A stretch of DNA of 64,000 bases from Brassica napus (taxonomy: Eukaryota > Streptophyta > Magnoliopsida > Brassicales > Brassicaceae). Both the position numbers and the translations under genes were made by a program. This document shows, in pieces, positions 13,540-22,856 of the stretch; within the stretch, counting starts at the first letter, position 1, and each line of letters starts with the position of its first letter. The stretch covers positions 168,501-232,500 of the forward strand of contig NC_063444.1 in NCBI RefSeq assembly GCF_020379485.1, in the 5' to 3' direction. The notes under the pieces are model-generated. The model had not been told where the DNA came from, ran no database searches, and saw only the letters and a program-made list of their open reading frames with translations.

Positions 13540-14599
13540 TGCGAGTAACGCGGAATTATTGGGTACGTACGTGGGTTTCCTACTTTCATTGTCCTTTCTG
13601 TAATCAAGAAATCAGGACACATAATTAATTACAGGAATATGCACCATGCTAACAGCCACTAATTATTAAAATTATGTCCGAGTGGTAGTAACCTTGAAAG
13701 TGATAGAATTACATGAAATGTAATAGTTACAGGAGAAAACAGATAATTGATTTGCAAAACCGTGGAAGAATTCTGTTCCCTATCATATCAAGTTGGTAGA
13801 GTTACAGGATACTAAATCTTAATTTACGATTCCATCTAATTATGCAGTTGGCAAAATTGCCTATTTGCAAAATCATTCTATGTTTTACTATCGTTTTCTA
13901 CTGTATAAATCAATCATTCATGTTGAAAAAACGTTGGCGTGTATCTGCATGTATATAACCCTTTCTTAAAAAAAAACTACATGTTACATGTACATATATT
14001 TACATATACATATATATGGATCAGGTGTAAGACGATCCATGCATTTTGATATTTTTTTTGTTATAAGTAGTAACGTAATAAGTGGAGGATTGCAATGTTG
14101 TACGTAGTCCACAAAACAAATACCGTAGGCTACATATACAGCTGTATATAATGGGATTGAGAATCTGAATCAATCTAATCGTGGTTTTGTTCTTTTCTCG
14201 AGGCTTCAATCTCACGGACAAACCTCCACGCACGTGCGAATGCTTCTTCTCAAATTTTAGGATGTACGAACTACAGAAACATACAAAATAGTTAGATAAA
14301 CAGAAATACATAAATAAAAACTTGGGTACGTAAACATTGAGACAAATCCGCTCTATTCCACGCGTGTGAGCTCTAAACCATGTATATACAGCTAAGACTT
14401 ATGAAAACGACATTGATTAATGTAAAGGTCTGATCGCGAAAAAATTGTAAACCAAAATTAAACAATTTGTTTCTAAGAATTCTGATTTTTTATCGGTGAT
14501 TTATTATAAGCAAGATGTTATTTCACATGACGAAAAGCAGTCAAAGTTGTTTTAACCGAGTAACTGTCAGTCTCGTTAACCATCGTTATAATGTTTCAA

Positions 14600-14652
14600 G
14601 AAGATACAATATTTAACTTTTTTTTTTGGTAGGAAGATACAATATTTAACTT
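14600..14652 (-). repeat. Micro-retroposon: 13-bp poly(T) insert in a 20-bp direct repeat
   Basis: The 20-bp sequence GAAGATACAATATTTAACTT occurs at 14600-14619 and again, without mismatch, at 14633-14652. The 13 bases between them are TTTTTTTTGGTAG. The poly(T) borders the left copy, as for a minus-strand retroposon tail between target-site duplications. Confidence 0.6.
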
Positions 14653-15906
14653 GTATAATCAATTAATCATATATGTTATCTTATCTTTTCATTGTTCGGT
14701 TACACTTTTGTTTTGTCATCGAAAATATTTAATTTATCAATATTTATCCTCATGCTCAAGCCGAGTTATAATTATGTAAAATAAATATAATAAATCGTAA
14801 ATTTAATAATAGAAGATAATTTAATCAAATAGAATAACTCGATGGATTCATCTCACCTTGGAATCTTCCTTCTTTTCACGACGAAGAGACAAAGAAACAA
14901 AAAGCTATGGCTCAGATTTCGTCAATGTTTAGTGAAACTTCAAATATTATAAACTACATCTCCTCGCAGCTTCGCTCAGCTTTCTCGTTTTTAATTCCCA
15001 CTCTCATTTGAACAATTGTACTTGAACTAAGGGCGCGAACGTGCAGTCCACGAGGGACTCACGTGGGGATCTCCCTCGGACTCGGCGGAGCAAACGGGTC
15101 TCAACTTTTCATGTCCTCGTAACTTATGATTTTATCCTTTTAAATGTTTGTGTGTCTTCTTCTGATCTTTTCTTACAACAGTTTATCTTTTCTTTTGTAG
15201 TACGGTTTCGTAAAAGAAAATTTGTTTTGACTTAAGGTTTCGTAATAGTATAAGTTTGATCAACGTGTTACTATTATTTGAGATTCATCTTTGGATATAG
15301 AGCCGCTCACGTGCAAGTTCTATGAGAATATTACGATCTAAGACCTATATTCAGTTGTCACTTCTTGCCCATGCACACTAATATACAGCACTTTTGTCGA
15401 CTTGCGTTAGACTTATGAATTAGGATATAAGAAGCCCATTCACGTGCAAGCTTAGGTTCAGTACGCTATTTCTTTGGGGCCTATAAGATACATCTGTATT
15501 GACTTTGCCCCGTTAACAATTAAAATACAATTAAGGCCCATTAACTGAAGATATTGTTCTCGTTTTTTTTTTCTTTAATTCTCCTTTGGGCAATTCCTCT
15601 GTTATTTTTAAGTTTTAACGCACAGACGACGTGGCATGAAGAAGTAATTCACATAGAAATAGTGCATATAATTTCGTAACAAATTTCTAATTTTCGTAGA
15701 AGAACATTTTACTTACGTTTAACGTTTGCAAACATACGTTTAATGTTTAAGTTATGGGTTCATATACAAAGAAAGATACTTGTGTTTGATTCTACTTAAC
15801 GTTTAATACTTAAAGAGTTATGGGTTCATATCGAAAGAAAGAGACACTAAAAGTCTAAAATTAAACATAAACACACAGGATGAAAAACAACGGTCGTGAC
15901 CGTGGA

Positions 15907-15990
15907 TATGGTATGAGTGTTTTTTTGACTAAACCAGGTTATGGTATGAGTGTTTTTTTGACTAAATTATGGTAGTTGTTTTTTTTTGCT
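15907..15990 (-). repeat. Compound poly(T) micro-insertions, 33-bp repeat
   Basis: TATGGTATGAGTG plus TTTTTTTGACTAAA occurs at about 15907 and again 33 bp later at 15940. A third degenerate copy follows (TATGGTAGTTG, poly(T), GCTAAAACAAA). Each poly(T) directly follows the repeated flank, the orientation expected of minus-strand tails. A simple 33-bp tandem duplication is the alternative. Confidence 0.45.
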
Positions 15991-16674
15991 AAAACAAATT
16001 ATGGTAATTGTTAATTAGCAGAAGAAATAAAGTAAAGGAATGTGTTTATTCGTTAATTGTAAAACCATATGTACAAGTAATCATCGTATTATAGTGGATA
16101 AAAACACTCCATTTATATTTAGAACTTGCGATTGTTTTGCATATAAATGGGCTCGAGTGTGTTTGATGCGACCATAAACCACGCGTCTGTGGTCGGGTGA
16201 TCAGCTGTTCCGTGGATCCCTAAAAAAACCTGAATCCGCACCACACCAGATTTCCACACTCGTGAACACCGAAACTTTCACATTCTCTTTCCGATGAATG
16301 ATTTACCATTTTTTTTTTTATGCGACCATATACTGCATCCACCGCGCGCTAATATATTTCACCATACAAACTACAAAGTCTTAAACTTTGCCAATCACAC
16401 CACAGAAAATAAGGAATCGTCTCACGACATGTCCACATACATGATCCTCAGATTGTAAAATAGTACATTGTTAACCTTACAAATAACAAACCCTAACCAC
16501 CACCAGACAACACACATTACACATATAGAACCACGTACCTATTTCCAAACGAGAATATAGATATAGTTATTACTTATTACTTTTCCTGAAGGTATTGATT
16601 AATATAGGGATGATCAGTTAGAGGCAGGATTTTTTATTAATTTAAAATTAAAGCAATCAAGACAAATTAGAATA

Positions 16675-18895
16675 TCACCAGAAGAAGTTGGAGAGAGGAG
16701 AGTGGTGAGAGTAGGAGAGAGAGTCGTCGTCGAGATGATTAGAAGGAGGGTGAAGATGTCTTCCTTCGTAAGTTGTGATTACCATCCTTGGATCATCTGC
16801 TAATCTCTCCACCCTCTTCTTCACCCTACACTTGTCCTGTGTGCATCTGTAATAGCTCCTGCCATTTGAAAATTATAATACTCGTATTAGTTAACCTAAT
16901 TTCATCATTTTTGATGAAAAATGCATCACAACAATTATACATCTATCTACCGATAATGAGAAAAGCTAGTTTTCGTTCTCAGTGTTATACCATAAAACCA
17001 GTGTTTAACTAACTCTAAGATAGTCTAGAAAATGATTTCATATTGTGAACTAAATCAAGATTCATATATCAAATTACATTCATATATACTATATATATAT
17101 ATATATCTCAAAGGAACATATTTTTTGTGTAAGGGAAACCGTATACCTAGTGCTATATCACACAGATACCGACAGTCAAATGGAACTTTATTACCGATCG
17201 AGCTCATGATAAAACTTTACAAAGGAACTAAAGTAGTATAATATGAAGAAACAATACCGTTTGAACAATTAAAAAAAAAATGAAGAAACAATACCAATTA
17301 ACCAAACAAATCATTGTTGGTAAATTTCAAATGTCAACTTCAAAGAGAGAGAGAGAGAGAGAGACATGGAGAATATTAAGGAAACCCCATATGTCTCACA
17401 TAATACTCAAATGCTTCCACATGAATCATTTATCCACCTATTTTTGTCTCTTTTTGTAAACGGTTGTCTTTTTTTTCTTGATTTATTGTATAATTACTAA
17501 TATTCCCACTGGGCCAGTAGTCTTTGTTATCATAGAATTGATAATTAGTAGAGAACAAGATACTAATAATTTCCAATTCATTAGCAAAATGCTGAAGCAA
17601 TTTTAGTCTTTAGATGGCTCACACAATTAAATTCTTCAGGCTACATTTTCTCATCATATTAGCTATCGTTAAAAACTTGGAAAAAAAATCTGATTTAAGT
17701 CGGTAAAGTTCCTAGAATAAGTCATCATTAACCCCCAAGCGAAGAGATAACCGATATATAAATCATATTAACTAGATAAGTACAGAAATAGAGTACAAAA
17801 CTTAAAACCAATTTCGAATCTATAACGAGTTTTTGATTAAATTAATCTACGAGAAACAAATACCTGGGATGTTGAGTGTTTTTGACAACTTTCTGACCAT
17901 ATTTTCTCCATCTATATCCATCATCTAAGACATCAACATCACTTAGCGTCTTAAAGCAAAACCGAGGCTCCCTTACTTTTCTTCTTGTCTTAAGCTTCTT
18001 CATCTTTAAAGTACACCCTACTCCTACAGGCGTCGTATTATGTTTATCACGACGAAGAGTATCATTATGTTGATGATCCTCGTCATCATTAATACGACCA
18101 CCATTACCAACATCGTCATCAATATCATATACATGAATCTCGCTTCCATGGTTGTTTTTCTTACTGTATCCATATTCTGCTTGACAACTCCCTGCCCTAA
18201 ATAACATTAACACAACGCCTTTTACATAAGTAGCTGTGGCATGTGTGCATGCATGGCACTTCAAACTAATTAAAAAATTATGTAGTAGAATGAATAGATG
18301 ATAGTTAAATACCTCATAAAAGAAAATCAATATCTTATGTCGGGAAAGGGATATTGAGATATAATCATATAAAGTTGTAGTTGTAGAGAATCTATTTTTA
18401 GACCCTTAGAAATCTATTAGTATTTCTTTCTGTTTTTGTTTTGGTTTTGTAATTTGAATAGATCCTTTGAGACTTTAACTTATTTAATATATCATTTTCG
18501 TAAGTAACTTACCATTGATTTAAATAGGGCCGTTGGGATGATATACCACCGGTGAGACGATGATGATCAAGATTAACAATACCATCATGAGCATCCTTTT
18601 GCTTTGATGGGGATAATGAGGAGATCGAGATTAGGGTTGCCGGGAGATTGGCCATGGAATTGATGGGATCTTGAGGATGAGTTAGAAATGAAGGAGGGTT
18701 ATTTTGAAGGAAGGAGTTTAAGGAGTGATGACTCAGAAATGAAGACGCAAGAGAAGGAGATGATGATGAAGGAGAAGAAGAAGAAGATAGTGTTTGATTA
18801 GGGAAAGAGAGAAAAAAACCCAGATGGTTACTATTAGGGTTTATGATGTTTTGTGGTTCATCGTACAAGCTGATTCCTTGGTTTATCGTACCCAT
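16675..18895 (-). CDS. WRKY13: WRKY13-like transcription factor (WRKY group IIc)
   Basis: Sequence-specific DNA-binding regulator that binds W-boxes in the nucleus; in Arabidopsis WRKY13 is linked to stem lignification and flowering. Three exons join in phase: 18895-18513, 18196-17864, 16858-16675 (900 nt, 299 aa; the Arabidopsis protein is about the same length). The ATG at 18895 opens [14 protein letters not shown]. The N-terminal half is Ser-rich; the middle is Asp/His-rich, then basic ([16 protein letters not shown]). The domain has WRKYGQK at residues 224-230 and a zinc finger with Cys244, Cys249, His273 and His275 (C-X4-C-X23-H-X-H). An intron splits the Arg codon inside the domain, the usual group IIc position. 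Introns have GT-AG ends; the second is about 1 kb and contains an (AT)n, a (GA)n and a poly(A) micro-insertion. A TATA-like TATATATTT lies near 19047-19038. The gene sits only ~6.5 kb from the satellite. Confidence 0.93.
17243..17295 (+). repeat. Micro-retroposon: 21-bp poly(A) insert in a 16-bp direct repeat (WRKY13 intron 2)
   Basis: ATGAAGAAACAATACC is present at 17243-17258 and repeated exactly at 17280-17295. Between them lies GTTTGAACAATT followed by nine A. The poly(A) abuts the right-hand copy, as in a plus-strand retroposon. Confidence 0.65.
17341..17365. repeat. (GA)n microsatellite
   Basis: A run of about eleven GA dinucleotides inside WRKY13 intron 2. A shorter (AT)n tract lies at about 17088-17107. 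Confidence 0.85.
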
Positions 18896-20537
18896 ATCCC
18901 TCTCTCTTCTTTCTTTTACGCAAAAGCTTGGGAGATATGAGACTGTGTATGTGCGTTGGGAGAGAGAGAGAGCGTAGAGGGAATTTTGGTTTGATTTTAT
19001 GTTGAGACAATCCAATCCATTTATGTGAGTGTTTCGATAAATATATAAATGTTGGAAAAAGAAAGTTGCAGGTAGGTCCAATAAGATTGGCTTTGTAGGA
19101 AGATTTACATGTGACTAGAATGCTAATTGTTTTTCATTCCTTGGTTAGAAACTAAATTAAATTAAAATAAAATAAAATAAATAAACACTAATATTGATAT
19201 CCATATAACTAAAGTATATTTTCAGTTGTAGTTGTTTAAGGAATTTTGAGGTTGAAGACGTTTGTTATCTGAAAAAAGAACGGTCTCACCATCAGAGCAA
19301 CCGGTACGATTAGAATTTCTATAATAGTCAAATTTTCGTATGTGATGGGAGAGCAGTACGGGAGTATCATACATACGTCATAAAAATAGTAATACATGAG
19401 TTAGAGTTCTATGCGGTTGATGTTACAAATGTTTTACCGATTAGATCACACTGCATGAATTAAATTATACGTTAGTCCAGTGGCCTTGCAACTTTCACTT
19501 CAATATAACCAAGATTTATTTGTTTTAGTGAAAAAACTACAGATGTAGAACCACTTGTCGTCTACTTAGCTTTCAAAACTCAAATTAATCTGGCTCTTAA
19601 AATCAACTTCTTTGTACGAATCGTTGTTTATTACGTAGCGATATTTAACTTGTTTATCACGTAGCAAATTAGCAATATATTTAATCATTAACCAAAACAA
19701 AAAGAAATCTGATTTTGTGTTAAAAAAAAAAAAACAAGCTAATTTTGATTTTTTAAAAGTTTGTTTGTTGCTAACTTATAAAGTTTGTTATGAATTCCAT
19801 GGGATAAATGTGTTTTTATTTTGTCAACTTTCAGATGCATTATTATGGACTAAATTATGGTGTAGACAAAAATAAAATGAACAAATAAGAAAAAGCGAGA
19901 AAGAAAGAAGAAAAAGGAGAAAACGCGTCAGGGCACTCGAGAGAAAGATGAAGAGAGGTAGTGGTTGTTAACGTCGTGTCGCTCAAACGGCAGTCAGCTT
20001 TTGTCACGGCGTGCCGTAACGTCCCTGAGACGGCGTTCATGTGTTATGATATTATATGTATATTAGAAAATGCTAATTTGTATGGTTAATTCTATAAAAA
20101 TCTTAGTGATAGTTTTTTTTTTGATATCACGTTTACTTATAAAATGCACTATTTTAACAATCTTTCTTTATGTTCACGTCTTCAAAATCAACGAACTGAG
20201 ATTAGTTGACAATTTTTCTTTTATATACTTGTGTTGTAATGATATATGGAGAGTTCGGAGGAATAAAGAGGGATAATTGCACCATTTTGTAACCATTGTA
20301 TCCTAAAACAAATCCAAATCCAAATCCTCTAGAATTGGCGTTTTCGATGATATGTTATTTACAACAGTATATGATTTTTTTTTAAATACAACAGTGTATG
20401 ATAGTATTTAAATTCTGGCCATAGAAAAAATGAGCTATAGATGTGATGGGAATATATCACATCTATCACTATCTTCTAGCTAGGATTTCACATTTTCTTA
20501 CGAAATTATGTTGTACTCAAATAATTTATATGATTAC
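18896..20537. other. WRKY13 upstream region up to the copia element
   Basis: Holds the WRKY13 leader (CT-rich on the minus strand, near 18957-18972) and TATA-like motif. About 19900-20040 is a GC-rich block with a near-palindrome around CACGGCGTGCCGT (about 19997-20015); its short minus-strand open frame is not recognised. A poly(T) micro-insertion is at 20360-20402. Confidence 0.4.
20360..20402 (-). repeat. Micro-retroposon: 11-bp poly(T) insert in a 16-bp direct repeat
   Basis: TACAACAGTATATGAT (20360-20375) and TACAACAGTGTATGAT (20387-20402), one mismatch, flank TTTTTTTTAAA. The poly(T) borders the left copy. Confidence 0.55.
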
Positions 20538-20790
20538 CGTTATGAAAGTCAGAAAAAGCAGCTACCGTTTTCGTTGAAAATATAAAAAGATGTGGAATCC
20601 GCTTCACTATTTGCACAGTGAATTTCTCTTCTATATAAACGATCGTTTCGATCATTGTAAACACACTATTCCTTCTCCTTCTAATAACACTTCCTCTCTT
20701 GTTATCAGTATTATCTTCTCCTACGGATATAAAATTTTGCTCTTATTTAAATTTCCGCAATACAATAAAATTCCAGTTTCTTTTATAACA
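20538..20790 (+). repeat. 5' LTR, 253 bp
   Basis: Aligns end to end with 26502-26754. It begins CGTTATG where the 3' copy has TGTTATG, so the first base has changed, and ends TTTTATAACA. It contains a TATA-like CTATATAAAC (about 20632-20641), which would drive the element. The primer-binding region should follow directly (TTATCAGCACGA); I did not identify the primer tRNA. Confidence 0.93.
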
Positions 20791-20935
20791 CGTTATCAGC
20801 ACGATCACTCTGCGATTCGGTAAAATTTATTTGTATCATTTATACCCTGTTATAATGGTCGGTATACCGTCTCTACTATTATTTATATCATGTTATAATG
20901 GCCGGAATACCGCCTATATTATTTACTAGTAATTT

Positions 20936-21130
20936 AATTTATTTATTGGTCGGCCGAGCCGCCTTATATTCTGTTTATTATTTATTGGTCGGCCGAGCCG
21001 CCTTATATTCTGTTTATTATTTATTGGTCGGCCGAGCCGCCTTATATTCTGTTTATTATTAATTGGTCGGCCGAACCGCCGTATAATTTATTTATTACTC
21101 TGCATTGATCGGCTGAGCCGTCGCATGATT
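20936..21130 (+). repeat. 39-bp tandem repeat with GGTCGGCCGAGCC palindromic cores, in the retrotransposon leader
   Basis: Cores start at 20948, 20987, 21026 and 21065 (39-bp spacing) and a diverged one at 21107. Two weaker relatives lie near 20855 and 20898. Each core holds the perfect palindrome TCGGCCGA in an otherwise AT-rich spacer, so each could form a hairpin or pair with another copy. It lies between the 5' LTR and gag, where packaging and dimerisation signals of retroelements usually sit. Confidence 0.85.
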
Positions 21131-21426
21131 TGTTGTCATAACATAAATATTTCATTGCTATAATTTTTTTTTACTTTTATGAAATTTTATAGATTTGATT
21201 GACTGTTTAATACGATATTTTCATACTGATTTTTGGTGCACTAGATTTAACCCCAAACGGTCACAAAGAATTTTTTTCAAAAATTTCTCCTTTCTCCAAC
21301 GGTCATGAACAGTAATTTTCATCTATAAATACAACTCATTTTCACTCCATTTCATCATCCAAAACATTTCATCTTCTCTCAAAAAAATTTCAAATCGCTC
21401 TCCTCCGATTTTTCATTTCAAGAAAG

Positions 21427-21597
21427 ATGATTCGCGCACTTTTGTTTTTATGTGCCATTTTTATTTGTGTTTCTATTTATGGTTTATTCGTTGGAGAATT
21501 TACTCCGAGTGAATTTAAGATGAATATCGGTTTAATTTTCTTTACATCGCTTCTCCTTGTAATTTCTTGCATGATTAATGTAAACCGTTCCTTTTAA
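21427..21597 (+). CDS. Small two-helix hydrophobic ORF in the copia leader
   Basis: A 56-codon frame opening at ATG 21427 and ending TAA 21595-21597, upstream of gag. Residues about 3-22 (ALLFLCAIFICVSIYGLF) and 34-51 (NIGLIFFTSLLLVISCMI) are two strongly hydrophobic stretches joined by a short polar loop (VGEFTPSEFKM). It resembles a signal-anchor followed by a membrane helix. I know of no copia protein in this position; env-like genes of plant copia elements are downstream of pol. It may be a chance frame, but two clean helices in AT-rich DNA are notable. Function unknown. Confidence 0.35.
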   Translation: MIRALLFLCAIFICVSIYGLFVGEFTPSEFKMNIGLIFFTSLLLVISCMINVNRSF

Positions 21598-21645
21598 TAT
21601 TAATAATATTCTAATAATTTTTATTTATGTGTTTTAGAAATTCAA

Positions 21646-22670
21646 ATGGCAAAAATCGAGAAACTTCAGTTTCCGGCATTGGAAGTAACTGGGACAAACT
21701 ACACGGCATGGGTTACAAATATGGAGCTTCATCTAGATTCCGAGGAAATACTCGGAACAATAAAAGACGGCAATATATCAACCTCTCATGAAAAGGCTAA
21801 GGCCGTGATATTTCTGAGAAGGCATCTAGATGAAAATCTTACGCATGATTATGCGAGAACCAAAGATCCCTTAGATCTTTGGAAAGCTCTGAAGGAGAGG
21901 TTTGATAACCAAAAGAAAATTACTCTCCCCCATGCACTCGATGAGTGAAAAAATCTACGATTTCAAGATTTTGAAAAAGTGGAAACGTACAATTCCGCTA
22001 TATTGAGAATAGCGGCGCAATTAGATTATTGCGGTAAGCCTGTCTCGGAAGCAGAAATGCTCGAGAAAACTTACCAAACGTTCCACAAAAATCATTATGT
22101 TCTACAAGAACAATATAGAAATTGTGGGTATACGAGGTTCTCTGAACTCGCTGTGGCGCTTATAATAGCGGAGAGAAATAATGAACTCCTCATTAAAAAC
22201 CACAATGCCCGACCCACGGGAACCAAAGCATTTTCTGAGGTAAATGCAACGGATATAAAAAATCCGGAAAGGGAAATTATTCCTATCGTGGGCGTGGTCG
22301 TGGCCGTGGTCACAATCGTGGTTTTGGTCGTGGTCGTGGTTATCGATTTAACCGCAACCATGAAAGGAGTAACAACCCAAGAGGAAGGGGATCCAACACA
22401 TGGAATCGATCTGATCGGGTAAAAGGGAAAGAAACCCAAGAAAACCCTACTCATAAAAATGAGAACGTCTGTTACAGATGTGGATCGAAGGGACACTGGT
22501 CTCAAGTATGTCGAACTCCTCGGCATCTATGCCAATTGTACCAAGAATCTATTAAAGGCAAGGCAAAGGAAGTAAATCTCAATGAACACCTTGTGGGTAC
22601 AACATCGACATACCTCGAATCCTCTGACTTTATGGGAGATTTCGACGAGGCCACTCATCAAAATAATTGA
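21646..22670 (+). pseudogene. Copia gag (capsid/nucleocapsid), interrupted
   Basis: Gag packages element RNA into virus-like particles. The frame opens MAKIEKLQFPALEVTGTNYT and has the copia gag (UBN2/DUF4219) pattern with LWKALKERFDNQKK. A TGA at 21946-21948 stops it in frame, probably a changed Trp codon; the same frame continues from 21949. Near 22258-22270 the frame shifts by one base: from there a different frame reads an Arg/Gly-rich RNA-binding tail and a zinc knuckle CYRCGSKGHWSQVC (C-X2-C-X4-H-X4-C), and ends at TGA 22668-22670. Gag is thus broken twice. Confidence 0.85.
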
Positions 22671-22856
22671 AGTGCTTGTACTGATCAAGCTTAATAATGC
22701 CTAGTGATGCCATAAAATATTATGTATTTCACTTTCAGAATAATGTTGTATTTCAAAATATCTAATGTATAATTATTGTGTACTTGTTATTGATGCATAA
22801 TATGTTTACTTATGAAAGTTTATTTTCTTTATTAATATTAACTGTGTGTTACAGAA
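22671..22856 (+). other. Intron-like spacer between gag and pol
   Basis: A T-rich stretch without coding capacity. It ends ...ATATTAACTGTGTGTTACAG just two bases before the pol ATG, which is a good 3' splice site with a branch-like TTAAC. The gag ATG is likewise preceded, nine bases upstream, by GTGTTTTAG. Splicing into gag and pol is possible but not shown. Confidence 0.4.

Larger units (their letters stand above)
13540..16674. other. Intergenic, 3' of WRKY13; small repeats only
   Basis: No gene recognised. It holds two of the poly(T) micro-insertions (14600-14652 and 15907-15990, listed separately), a diverged direct duplication around CACGTGCAAG (about 15285-15320 and 15412-15450), and a repeated 'gttatgggttcatat' near 15753 and 15817. 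Short open frames here, such as 15041-15235, have no recognisable features. Confidence 0.4.

Noticed and set aside
14907..15011. 34-codon plus-strand frame (MAQISSMFSETSNIINYISS...), considered as the POLARIS peptide
   Set aside because: It does not resemble the POLARIS peptide as I remember it, and there is no other support for expression.
16166..16330. 143-bp insert between two copies of ATGCGACCATA as another retroposon
   Set aside because: The direct repeat is only 11 bp and the poly(T) is next to the right copy, the wrong side for target-primed insertion; kept out of the micro-retroposon set.
16735..16803. Plus-strand 22-codon frame ([20 protein letters not shown]...) as a small peptide gene
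   Set aside because: It is the antisense of WRKY13 exon 3, whose zinc-finger codons explain the sequence fully.
22095..22526. Minus-strand frame inside gag
   Set aside because: Shadow of the Arg/Gly-rich gag tail; composition explained by the sense strand.
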